Source: Porphyromonadaceae bacterium
GTDB lineage: Bacteria > Bacteroidota > Bacteroidia > Bacteroidales > UBA12481
NCBI GenBank assembly: GCA_007280905.1
Contig: QYQM01000075.1
Span: 1-32,953 of the forward strand
Length of the DNA stretch: 32,953 nucleotides
Direction: 5' to 3'
Shown piece after piece: positions 17,004-24,481 of this stretch; the first letter of the stretch is position 1, and every line of letters starts with the position of its first letter. The notes below the pieces were generated by a model. That model was not told the DNA's origin. It ran no database searches and worked only from the letters and a program-made list of their open reading frames with translations. A program made the position numbers and the translations under genes.

Positions 17004-17183
17004 ATGGAAATTCAGGAAAAAGTACTACTGGCAATGAACAAAGCAGGTAAAGCCTTGAAGGCCGGCGAATTAGTTGATTTATGCGGCCTGACCAGGCCAG
17101 AAGTTGATCAAGCTTTGAAGCAATTGAAAAAAGAAGAACGTATCGTATCACCAAAGGTTTGTTTTTGGCAGCCGAAGAAATGA
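17004..17183 (+). CDS. Small winged-helix (MarR/ArsR-like) putative regulator, 59 residues
   Basis: This short gene encodes 59 residues, starting MEIQEKVLLAMNKAGKALKA and ending VCFWQPKK. The layout is a helix, a helix-turn-helix-like part (GELVDLCGLTRPEVDQALKQ), a basic helix end (LKKEERIV) and a short wing (SPKVCFWQP). This matches a family of tiny winged-helix proteins I know from Bacteroidota, usually annotated only as transcriptional regulator. A consensus promoter lies just upstream and codon use resembles the neighbours. Without a dimerisation domain it may bind DNA as a small unit or act in another nucleic-acid role. The function is unknown, but the gene itself is well supported. Confidence 0.8.
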   Translation: MEIQEKVLLAMNKAGKALKAGELVDLCGLTRPEVDQALKQLKKEERIVSPKVCFWQPKK

Positions 17184-17274
17184 TTTCGAAAACGCCCGGT
17201 ATTTTTAGATGATCTTTAGAGTTCTTGATGAGCAAGCCTGAGCTGCAGCGCCATAATAAAATGTGGCGGGTTGA

Positions 17275-18810
17275 TTACCTAAAGGCATCATTAATATTAG
17301 CCAGACGGTGACCATCTTTATAGGCCACAATGAATGCCGATAAAATTCCGGTTCGCGCAATGAAGCTTTCCCTGTATCTGGCAGCTTCTTTATAGGTCCG
17401 GAAAGAACCTACCGTATACTTATACCAATTATCTGCATATTCTTCCTGAATGATTTCTGTGATACTATATTTTACAGCAAGATACGTATCCGCCTGACTT
17501 TTATACCTGAAAGCCCCGCACTGAACCCGGAATTCGATCCCGGCCAATGGTTGTGATTGCTTAATGTTTCCTTTGGCAACCGGAGCGGCTTTGGCAGATT
17601 CACCAGAGTCATACTGTTTCAGCAACTGATTGATTGAGATTTCTTTTTCATCAGCTTGCTTTTGGTTATCAATAAATATGGATTTATTAAAACGAACCGT
17701 TTTGGCTCCGTCAGGTTGTTGGTACTCGAACTTGCCGGTGATGGTTTGACTGCCTGTAAGATTACCACCAACTTTTACCTGGTAGTTGTAAGTGACAGTT
17801 GAGTCAGCCGGCAGCTGTTCCCATTCCATGATTAGATTCTGGTTAGTAAATGAAAATAAATGGCTTCTCGTAAGGTCATCAAGAACGGTAAAACCGTCCG
17901 GATACTTCTGGATCAGCTTGGCCGGGCCTGTGTAATTTCCTTTATTGACCCTGACTTTAACATCAAATGTTTGCCCAACCTGTATAGTCTCAGGAATCTC
18001 ACAGTCAACAAAAACATTGATCTCCGGAATATCAGTTTTTGTTACCTCTGTTGCTTTGTCCGTTTTAACTACCGGGGCGTTATTCAATGCATTGGTTTGC
18101 TCAATGTTACCTGTTGACGGTGTCGGAATGGTAAACCTAAGGCCGATACTGGTTAACGAATAGAGATCATTTGCAGTACTTGGCCCCTTAAAACAATCAA
18201 GGAGATCGGTATTAGTCATCCGGAGAGAGTGTTCCAATTCCACCTGAAGATTTGGCATGATTTGGTAAGATAGTCCTATAGATATGGGCATTGACATCGC
18301 TGTCTGTTTATTGGCTTTAGTTACACCATCAATATTATATCCGAAGTTTGGCAATAATACTACATTGGTATACATCTCCCTCCGGACGCTTCTGAAACTG
18401 AATGTTGCTACTCCAACTGATGCATAGGGTGAGAGTTTGAAAGATTTTCCTTTCCATAATCTTATCGGATCAAATCGTGCGGATAGGCTAAACTCGGTGA
18501 GTGATCCTGCAAAATAGGTATTATCTGGCGCGGATGTGTATAAGCTGCCGGCTAAAAACTGAGCTTGAATCCCGAAAAAGGGACTAAACTGTTTGATGAT
18601 GCCGGCACCAACCCCGAATTTTGAACCAGTGATAATCCTCTTTGGAATGTTCAGATTATTCGTGCTTAAATCGCCATAGTAGACTAATGCTCCCGGACTT
18701 ACTTTTAACGAAAAACCCTGAAGGCTGGCTACCTGCCCTTTGGACTCAAATAAGGTTGAGGGGATCAGGAAGCCTAGTAATATCAATATTTTTAAGCCAT
18801 TGCTTTTCAT
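17275..18810 (-). CDS. Outer-membrane barrel protein with Ig-like and C-terminal SPOR domains
   Basis: This 511-residue exported protein has three parts. After the signal peptide (to about residue 25), residues 26-232 alternate aromatic and polar residues like a small outer-membrane beta-barrel (LVYYGDLSTNNLNIPKRI, FGVGAGIIKQFSPFFGI). Residues 250-385 resemble an Ig-like or DUF11-type sandwich (CEIPETIQVGQTFDVKVRV, TVTYNYQVKVGGNLTGSQ). The C-terminal part, about 424-500, is a SPOR domain (IEFRVQCGAFRYKSQADTY, WYKYTVGSFRTYKEAARYR), which binds denuded septal peptidoglycan in the periplasm. It may tie the outer membrane to the cell wall, like OmpA but with a division-linked binder. The domain combination is uncommon to me. 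The gene is single and divergent from glutathione peroxidase. Confidence 0.8.
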   Translation of the reverse strand: MKSNGLKILILLGFLIPSTLFESKGQVASLQGFSLKVSPGALVYYGDLSTNNLNIPKRIITGSKFGVGAGIIKQFSPFFGIQAQFLAGSLYTSAPDNTYFAGSLTEFSLSARFDPIRLWKGKSFKLSPYASVGVATFSFRSVRREMYTNVVLLPNFGYNIDGVTKANKQTAMSMPISIGLSYQIMPNLQVELEHSLRMTNTDLLDCFKGPSTANDLYSLTSIGLRFTIPTPSTGNIEQTNALNNAPVVKTDKATEVTKTDIPEINVFVDCEIPETIQVGQTFDVKVRVNKGNYTGPAKLIQKYPDGFTVLDDLTRSHLFSFTNQNLIMEWEQLPADSTVTYNYQVKVGGNLTGSQTITGKFEYQQPDGAKTVRFNKSIFIDNQKQADEKEISINQLLKQYDSGESAKAAPVAKGNIKQSQPLAGIEFRVQCGAFRYKSQADTYLAVKYSITEIIQEEYADNWYKYTVGSFRTYKEAARYRESFIARTGILSAFIVAYKDGHRLANINDAFR

Positions 18811-18983
18811 GCCAATTAGTTATCAAGGTTGACTAAGCCAGATAGAAACCCTGGAATTCCAATAATAAGTATAAAAGTACGCATACAATAAGGTTGACAG
18901 GATAAGCCTTATGTCCACTAATCAAACCATTTATAAACTTATTTATCAACATCTTTGTTTATATATCATAATACAAACGTAAC

Positions 18984-19532
18984 ATGAAAAAACTAATTGC
19001 GATCATTTTTTCATCTGTGCTGATTTTACAGGTATTTCCGCAAGATACGGGGACAACTTCAATCTACAACATCCAGGTGAAATCGATTGATGGTAAAGAT
19101 TTTTCACTGAAGCAATTGCAAGGGAAAAAGGTGATGATAGTGAATACGGCTTCAAAGTGTGGATTCACTCCTCAATATGAACAACTCGAGTCATTGTATA
19201 ACGAATATGGTGGGGACAAATTTGTCATTATCGGGTTCCCGGCTAACAATTTCTTATCTCAGGAGCCAGGCTCCAATGCAGAAATTAAGGAATTTTGTGA
19301 TTCAAAATATGGAGTTACTTTTCCCATGATGGCTAAGATCTCGGTCAAGGGTGATGATATGCATCCTCTTTATAAGTGGTTGACTGATAAAAAATTAAAT
19401 AAGGTAGTGGATTCTGAGGTCAAATGGAATTTCCAGAAATATCTTATTGATGAAAAGGGCAACCTGGTTTCCGTAATTCCGCCAAAGGAAAGCCCAACGA
19501 GCGATCAGGTTATCAAATGGCTTAAGAACTAG
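18984..19532 (+). CDS. Exported glutathione-peroxidase-family (probably thioredoxin-type) peroxidase
   Basis: This 182-residue peroxidase has a signal peptide (about residues 1-20), so it works in the periplasm or as an exported protein. The catalytic tetrad is visible: Cys59 in TASKCGFTPQY, Gln93 in SQEPGSN, and Trp148-Asn149 in VKWNFQKYL. Cys105 (EFCDSKYGVTFP) lies 46 residues after the peroxidatic Cys, where plant-type enzymes have the resolving Cys. Thioredoxin-like reductants are therefore more likely than glutathione. The Cys of the usual FPCNQF motif is Ala87 here. It probably removes hydroperoxides during oxygen exposure. The 173 bases upstream contain no fully consensus promoter. Confidence 0.92.
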   Translation: MKKLIAIIFSSVLILQVFPQDTGTTSIYNIQVKSIDGKDFSLKQLQGKKVMIVNTASKCGFTPQYEQLESLYNEYGGDKFVIIGFPANNFLSQEPGSNAEIKEFCDSKYGVTFPMMAKISVKGDDMHPLYKWLTDKKLNKVVDSEVKWNFQKYLIDEKGNLVSVIPPKESPTSDQVIKWLKN

Positions 19533-19646
19533 AAGTTTTATGGTTTTTTTTGGCCGTGTATGTTATGCACACCAGTATTCGTAAGCACCCTGCTTAACGG
19601 GCTATGATGGATTTTTGTATTTTCGCCGGATAAATATTGAGAAACC

Positions 19647-21242
19647 ATGCATAAGCGAATCAAACCTTTAATATTTGGATTGATTTTGGCGGTTAACAGT
19701 TGGTGTCCGGTTTGGTCTCAGTCTACTGCAGATTGGATCAATGGATTTCCTGATGGCTGCACTTCTATAACAGCCGGTAAGCTCGCCACAACCGACGGAT
19801 CGGTTATTACCTCTCACACAGATGATAGTCACCGGACAAGGTCGTCTGTTGAGATCGTACCGGCAACCGATTTTCCCCGGGGATCAACTACTGTTATATA
19901 CCGGAGGATAAATGATGATACAAAAGCAATGCCTTCGTATGCATTTGTTAAAACCGGGGAAATTCCACAAACACCTAATACTTATGGCTTTATAAACTCT
20001 GCTTATCCATGTATGAATCAGTATCAGCTCGGAATTGGTGAATCCACTTTCGGTGGTCGCCCTGAGTTAAGATCCGATCTGGGTTTAATTGATTGTCAGG
20101 ATCTGATCAGGTTGATTCTGGAAAGATGCAAAACAGCCAGGGAAGCTCTTGTTCTCACAGGTGGTATGTTAAACCAATATGGATGGAATGATGCTGGTGA
20201 ATGTCTTACCATTGCTGACAAGAATGAAGTATGGCACCTGGAAATTATTGGCCCGGGCAAAGGTATCATGGGCGCCGTGTGGGTTGCCCAAAGAGTTCCG
20301 GATGATCATATTTCAGTTAATGCAAACGCCAGTACCATAAAAGAAGTGAATGTGTATGATCAGGCAAACTTCATGGCGTCAGATAACCTGTTTGAAGTGG
20401 CAAAAAGGAACGGTTGGTGGACTGAAAATGAAACCTTCCGGTTTTGTAACGCTTATGCACCTGAAAGCCGCACCAGTTTGGCCTCCAGGAGACGCGAATG
20501 GAGAGTTTTTAGCCTTTTGGCTCCTTCCCTGAAGCTTGATCCTAATGCTGAAAACTATCCTTTTTCTGTTAAACCCGATAAATTGGTGACCAAAGACGAT
20601 CTTATAAAGCTCTTTAAGGATTATTATGAGGGTACTGAGTTTAACTTTATTAAGGACATTACGGTTACAGATGAACAAGGCAAGACAGTAATATCTCCTA
20701 TGGCCAATCCGTTTATGCCGTATGATATGAATAAAATCTTCAAGATTAACGGAGGCTGGGGATGGATGGGGGAAAGAACCATAGCCAGATGGTACACGAT
20801 GTATGCAACCATAATCCAATGTCGCAGCTGGCTTCCTGATGATGTTGGGGGTATCGTCTGGTTTGCGCTTGATAATGTTGCTTCCTCCATATATATACCG
20901 GTATTTTGTGGTGTAAATGATTTGCCGCAAACCTATAAAGTGGATGGAAGGGTAACGGGTTTTTCTACAGAATCAGCCTGGTGGGCATTTAACCGACTCG
21001 GTACTTTGGCAGCGCAAAGATGGGGGGATATGCGAAAAGATGTTGATACCGTTTGGTTGCCCATGCAACAGGAAATCTTCCGCCGCACCGCGGAAATTGA
21101 AAAACAATTACAGGGTGTTACCAATCCGGCTGAACGTAAAACTCTCCTGACTGAATTTACCGTAAACTGGGGTAACGAAGTAGTGAAAAGTGCATGGAAA
21201 CTGGGAGATTTTCTTTGGACTAAATATGACGAGAAATTCTAA
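19647..21242 (+). CDS. C69-family dipeptidase, exported
   Basis: This 531-residue peptidase belongs to the Ntn-hydrolase family C69 (PepD-like). Such enzymes self-process to expose an N-terminal Cys and cleave dipeptides. The signal peptide ends near residue 25 (VWSQ). Cys38 in DGCTSITAGKLATTDGSVIT is the expected nucleophile after removal of a short propeptide. Other family motifs are HTDDSHRTR, the GIGESTFGGR region, and AGECLTIADKNEVWHLEI. Length is in the normal range for the Bacteroidota forms. It is probably periplasmic and fits peptide-based nutrition, as does the nearby aminopeptidase P. The next gene follows after 14 bases and may be co-transcribed. Confidence 0.9.
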   Translation: MHKRIKPLIFGLILAVNSWCPVWSQSTADWINGFPDGCTSITAGKLATTDGSVITSHTDDSHRTRSSVEIVPATDFPRGSTTVIYRRINDDTKAMPSYAFVKTGEIPQTPNTYGFINSAYPCMNQYQLGIGESTFGGRPELRSDLGLIDCQDLIRLILERCKTAREALVLTGGMLNQYGWNDAGECLTIADKNEVWHLEIIGPGKGIMGAVWVAQRVPDDHISVNANASTIKEVNVYDQANFMASDNLFEVAKRNGWWTENETFRFCNAYAPESRTSLASRRREWRVFSLLAPSLKLDPNAENYPFSVKPDKLVTKDDLIKLFKDYYEGTEFNFIKDITVTDEQGKTVISPMANPFMPYDMNKIFKINGGWGWMGERTIARWYTMYATIIQCRSWLPDDVGGIVWFALDNVASSIYIPVFCGVNDLPQTYKVDGRVTGFSTESAWWAFNRLGTLAAQRWGDMRKDVDTVWLPMQQEIFRRTAEIEKQLQGVTNPAERKTLLTEFTVNWGNEVVKSAWKLGDFLWTKYDEKF

Positions 21243-21256
21243 TCAATTGAATGTAA

Positions 21257-22261
21257 GTGAGTAAAAAGAAATTTCTACTGGATGCACTGAAGTATATCTT
21301 CTTCTTCGGTGTCGGAATTATACTCTTTATCTGGGTTTACCGGGGACAGGATCTTGGTAACATATGGGAAGGACTGTCGCGTTTTCATTATGGATGGATA
21401 GGTGCTTCATTTATTGCCTTTCTTTTCAGTCATCTGTTTCGGGCCATGCGCTGGAGAATGCTGATCGAATCCATAGGGTATAAACCGGGATTATTCAATA
21501 CATTTCTATCGATTTTGGTTATGTACCTGGCAAATTATGCCTTGCCCCGTTTGGGTGAAGTTACACGCTGCGGAATCCTCAAAAGGTATGAGGGAGTTCC
21601 ATTTACATCCCAATTGGGTACAGTTCTGGTAGAGCGTATCCTCGATGTATTGTTCTTATTCATCATGCTGGCTTGCGTATTGGTTCTTAACTGGGATATT
21701 CTATCAACTTTAATTAGTCCGGAAAAAGGAATCAGCGGTACTAAGATCTCTTTTCTCCAATCCCCCGTATTTCTGGTATTCATTGGCTTAATGATTGTAA
21801 CCATCTTCATATTATTTGTTTTTCGGAAACGACTCATGAATCTCACGTTCACAGTAAAGCTCCTTTCCTATACCGGAAAATTCACGGACGGCCTTAAATC
21901 AGTGTTCCGGTTACGGCAACCCATTGGTTTTGTGATGCTTACTGTTGCGATTTATGGTTGTTATTACCTTGGTACTCTATTTGTATTCAAAGCTTTTGCC
22001 CCTACTGCTTCATTGTCACCAATGGTGGCTTTATCTGTTCTTACTTTGGGCAGCATTGGGATGGTATTGCCAGTACCAGGTGGAATAGGTACGTTTCACT
22101 ATTTCGCATTTAATACAGTGATTTTATATGGTGTCTCAATATCGGATGGACAATTGGTTACCCTTGTGCTTCACGGATCAACCACCCTGTTTGTTATTAT
22201 TATCGGCGCAATTGCACTTGGAATACTGCCGATTGTTAACAAGAAAAGGAAAATTGCTTAA
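21257..22261 (+). CDS. UPF0104 / lysylphosphatidylglycerol synthase-type membrane protein (putative flippase)
   Basis: This 334-residue polytopic membrane protein has about eight hydrophobic helices and the family motifs FRAMRWRMLIESIG, ANYALPRLGEVTRC and VLVERILDVLFLF. A Pro/Gly-rich segment, VLPVPGGIGTFHYFAF, follows. It matches the membrane domain of MprF-like lipid flippases without the aminoacyl-transferase domain. Stand-alone members are thought to move lipid-linked molecules across the inner membrane, but the substrate here is unknown. The start is a GTG at 21257, with no ATG near the right place. It follows the dipeptidase closely. Confidence 0.85.
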   Translation: MSKKKFLLDALKYIFFFGVGIILFIWVYRGQDLGNIWEGLSRFHYGWIGASFIAFLFSHLFRAMRWRMLIESIGYKPGLFNTFLSILVMYLANYALPRLGEVTRCGILKRYEGVPFTSQLGTVLVERILDVLFLFIMLACVLVLNWDILSTLISPEKGISGTKISFLQSPVFLVFIGLMIVTIFILFVFRKRLMNLTFTVKLLSYTGKFTDGLKSVFRLRQPIGFVMLTVAIYGCYYLGTLFVFKAFAPTASLSPMVALSVLTLGSIGMVLPVPGGIGTFHYFAFNTVILYGVSISDGQLVTLVLHGSTTLFVIIIGAIALGILPIVNKKRKIA

Positions 22262-22308
22262 CTTATTTATTCCCTATTTTCGTTTTCTTTGAACCAAATA
22301 CCTTTCAT

Positions 22309-22337
22309 TTTGTACTATACTCATATTGATATATTTG
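22309..22337 (+). promoter_or_regulatory. Bacteroidota-type promoter of the MerR-family gene
   Basis: TATATTTG (22330-22337) matches the -7 consensus, with TTTG at 22309-22312, 17 bases upstream. This spacing is slightly short. The predicted RNA start lies about 8 bases before the ATG at 22351. Confidence 0.6.
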
Positions 22338-22350
22338 AGTCTGAGAAATA

Positions 22351-23232
22351 ATGAACATAGCAAGGTATAGTATCAGCGATCTGGAGAAACTTACCGGGAT
22401 AAAAGCACACACCATTCGAATATGGGAGAAGCGCTATGGAATTATTTCGCCTGAAAGAACGAATACGAATATCCGGTTTTATAGCGTCATTGACCTTCAG
22501 CGATTGCTCAATATCACTTTTCTTAATAAACATGGCTTCAAGATATCTCTGATATCCGGAATGAGCAATTCAGAAGTTCAATCCGAAGTTGCCAGAATAT
22601 GTGAAATGCCTGGTGCCGAAGACGGCTATCTGTCTGACCTGTTAATAGCAACCAATGACCTCGATGAAGATCGTTTTGAAAAAATTCTGAACGGTTCCAT
22701 TCTTAAGCTGAGCTTTGAACAATCTTTTCAACAAGTGATTTTTCCATTACTTGAAAAGATTAACCTGCTATGGCAGATTGGAAAAATTAGTGCCTGCCAG
22801 GAAAGATTTGTGAATAATCTCATCAGGCATAAACTGGTAGTGGCAATCGATGGGATGATAGGGCATAACCATTCTACCAAAAAACATTTTCTTCTCTATC
22901 TGCCTGCCGGGCAGTACGACGAGATAAACCTGCTGTATGCAAATTATCTGTTGCGTAAGGTTGGCCATCAGGTTATTTATCTTGGACCATCGATTCCTAT
23001 TGAACATTTGAGATCTCTTTCAAACCGTCAGATTATTGACAACATTGTTGTATCGATTAACCAAGGCTATACCGATAAGGAGCTCACTTCCTATTTTGAA
23101 AAATTAACTGCCATTTTTCCTGGAAAGAGAATATACCTGGTTTCAATTGGCTCTGATTCTCATGTTGTACTTCCTGTCGAGATTCTGAAAATAACCTCCT
23201 ATCAGGCACTCGCTCAAGTCATTGCTGTTTAA
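22351..23232 (+). CDS. MerR-family regulator with a degenerate B12-binding-type C-terminal domain
   Basis: This 293-residue regulator has an N-terminal MerR winged helix (about residues 4-70: SISDLEKLTGIKAHTIRIWE, then RFYSVIDLQRLL). A helical cap domain (about 95-170) and a Rossmann-like domain (about 178-290) follow, as in CarH/LitR photoreceptors. The cobalamin contacts are altered. The Wx9EH motif of the cap reads W141...E151-R152. The ExHxxG motif, whose His is the lower cobalt ligand, reads Q188-Y-D190-E-I-N193. It therefore probably does not bind B12 in the usual way and is no light sensor, though dimer or tetramer formation may remain. The ECF sigma gene is 248 bases downstream, and pairs of this kind often control envelope or carotenoid genes. 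Confidence 0.88.
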   Translation: MNIARYSISDLEKLTGIKAHTIRIWEKRYGIISPERTNTNIRFYSVIDLQRLLNITFLNKHGFKISLISGMSNSEVQSEVARICEMPGAEDGYLSDLLIATNDLDEDRFEKILNGSILKLSFEQSFQQVIFPLLEKINLLWQIGKISACQERFVNNLIRHKLVVAIDGMIGHNHSTKKHFLLYLPAGQYDEINLLYANYLLRKVGHQVIYLGPSIPIEHLRSLSNRQIIDNIVVSINQGYTDKELTSYFEKLTAIFPGKRIYLVSIGSDSHVVLPVEILKITSYQALAQVIAV

Positions 23233-23404
23233 GGCTTTGTTAAACAGTTTCTGATTTCTACAAATTCCCTCTTTTAGTGGTTCGTTTATTTAGATGGTAT
23301 TTGTACTATTCTATCTAATTGGTTCTTATAGAGGTTATTCTAGCTGCTACTAGTTTAGAATCATTTCCATATTGTGCCATTTTGTTTATACTAACATTGA
23401 ACAA

Positions 23405-23478
23405 GATTTGGTTTTTGTTACAAGAGGATTTATATTTGTCTAAGAAATATTTATAAAATGTATAACAAAAACCAAATC
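23405..23478 (+). repeat. Perfect 16-bp inverted repeat around the sigma-factor promoter
   Basis: The left arm GATTTGGTTTTTGTTA (23405-23420) and right arm TAACAAAAACCAAATC (23463-23478) are exact reverse complements separated by 42 bases. The left arm covers the -33 TTTG. The right arm ends two bases before the ATG. The centre of symmetry (about 23441) falls at the predicted transcription start. It could be a two-site operator or, in read-through RNA, a hairpin masking the start codon. Confidence 0.85.
23407..23438 (+). promoter_or_regulatory. Bacteroidota-type promoter of the ECF sigma gene
   Basis: TATATTTG (23431-23438) matches TAnnTTTG, with TTTG at 23407-23410, 20 bases upstream, which is ideal spacing. 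RNA starting near 23443 would have a leader of about 38 bases. The 248-base gap between the merR stop and this gene otherwise shows only AT-rich sequence and a 10-mer shared with the merR promoter (23300-23309). Confidence 0.65.
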
Positions 23479-23480
23479 AT

Positions 23481-23984
23481 ATGACAGCAATAGAATTCAA
23501 TCACCAACTGATGGGCATGCAATCCAAACTTGGCTTCTTTGCAAAAAGTCTGACTTCAGACCAGGAAGATGCCAAAGATCTCCTCCAGGAAACGTTGTAT
23601 AAGGCTTTAACCAACCGTGATAAATTTCAGGGGGGTAAAAACCTGAAAGCCTGGGTATTTACCATAATGAAAAACACTTTTATCAATAATTATCGCCGGA
23701 ATGTAAGGTTTAATACATTGATCGACTCAACGGATAATTCGTATTATCTGAACCTCCGGACTGAATCGGTTTTTCAATCACCAGAGGCTTGTCATAATGA
23801 GAAGGAGATCAGGACTGCAATAAGTGAGTTACCTGAGGATTATCGCTTACCATTTGAGATGCAGACAAAAGGCTATAAATACAAAGAGATCGCAGAATAC
23901 CTTAATCAACCCCTTGGGTCTGTCAAGAGCAAAATCTTTTTTGCACGGAAACGGCTGATGGAGCGGCTTAAGGATTTCAGATAG
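23481..23984 (+). CDS. ECF-type RNA polymerase sigma factor
   Basis: This 167-residue sigma factor has only regions 2 and 4. Region 2 (about residues 10-75) shows LTSDQEDAKDLLQETLYKAL and NLKAWVFTIMKNTFINNYRR. Region 4 (about 110-165) shows ELPEDYRLPFEM, YKYKEIAEYLNQPLGSVKSK and FFARKRLMERL. This is a very common Bacteroidota type. No anti-sigma gene is adjacent. It sits between a MerR-type regulator and a Spy-like periplasmic protein and is flanked by an inverted repeat and a terminator, so it makes its own short transcript. Target promoters are unknown, and an envelope or oxidative-stress role is inference from context. Confidence 0.94.
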   Translation: MTAIEFNHQLMGMQSKLGFFAKSLTSDQEDAKDLLQETLYKALTNRDKFQGGKNLKAWVFTIMKNTFINNYRRNVRFNTLIDSTDNSYYLNLRTESVFQSPEACHNEKEIRTAISELPEDYRLPFEMQTKGYKYKEIAEYLNQPLGSVKSKIFFARKRLMERLKDFR

Positions 23985-23988
23985 AAAA

Positions 23989-24018
23989 GAAAGGCCGGTT
24001 TTCCCGGTCTTTTTTTTA
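23989..24018 (+). terminator. Rho-independent terminator after the ECF sigma gene
   Basis: AAAGGCCGG (23990-23998) pairs with CCGGTCTTT (24004-24012, one G-T pair) around a five-base loop. The T run extends to 24017. It lies 5 bases after the sigma stop, so the next gene needs its own promoter or read-through. Confidence 0.9.
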
Positions 24019-24079
24019 TTCAACTTTAAACCATCTTTAGGATTGGGTGGTCTAAATTCAGAAATTAATAACAATTATC

Positions 24080-24472
24080 ATGAAACGTAATCTCATTCTT
24101 TCGATTGTTTTAGGTCTTTTTCTGGTTGGGGGACTTAACGCTCAGGATCAACAACCACAACAGAATTTTCAGCAAAGAAGGCAGCAACAGATTGATGACC
24201 TTAAAAAGGAATTGGTGCTGACCAAAGATCAGACTACCAAATTTGACGCTATCTACAAGGAATTCAATGAAAAGATGACCGCTGCACGTGCAGCTGCTGG
24301 CGACGATCGTGAAGGCATGCGCGCAAAAATGACGGAAATGAATAAGGAAAGGGATCTTAAGGTTGAAAAAATCCTGACCCCGGACCAGTTAAAGTTATTC
24401 AAAGCTTACCAGGCCAAACAGGCAGCTGCAAGGCAGAATATGCAGCGTGGCGGTGGCGGCGGTGGAAGATAA
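24080..24472 (+). CDS. Small Spy/CpxP-like periplasmic protein with LTxxQ motifs and Gly tail
   Basis: This 130-residue protein has a signal peptide (about residues 1-21, ending LNAQ). A Gln-rich segment (DQQPQQNFQQRRQQQ) and a charged all-helical body follow. Two LTxxQ motifs are visible (VLTKDQTTKFDAIYKEF and ILTPDQLKLFKAY), the hallmark of Spy/CpxP periplasmic chaperone-sensor proteins. The C-terminus is a short Arg-Gly tail (RGGGGGGR). By family it may hold unfolded envelope proteins or act in envelope-stress signalling. It lies 95 bases after the sigma gene with a terminator between. It is convergent with the next gene, with a 9-base gap. Confidence 0.8.
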   Translation: MKRNLILSIVLGLFLVGGLNAQDQQPQQNFQQRRQQQIDDLKKELVLTKDQTTKFDAIYKEFNEKMTAARAAAGDDREGMRAKMTEMNKERDLKVEKILTPDQLKLFKAYQAKQAAARQNMQRGGGGGGR

Positions 24473-24481
24473 TTCAACCGA

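Noticed and set aside
16969-17235. 88-codon open frame on the minus strand over the small winged-helix gene
   Set aside because: The plus-strand 59-residue gene has a promoter, family-like sequence and sensible codon use; the antisense frame has none.
17249-17268. Stem-loop (CGCCATA / TGTGGCG) between the winged-helix gene and the SPOR gene, considered as a terminator
   Set aside because: It is a 7-bp stem with one G-T pair and no T run on either strand, so evidence is too weak.
18811-18983. 173-base gap between the SPOR and peroxidase genes searched for promoters or RNA genes
   Set aside because: Only partial matches to TAnnTTTG (such as CATCTTTG near 18950) were found, with no -33 partner and no RNA structure.
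20379-20930. 183-codon open frame on the minus strand
   Set aside because: It lies wholly antisense to the C69 dipeptidase, whose protein has clear family motifs; no domain is recognisable in the antisense product.
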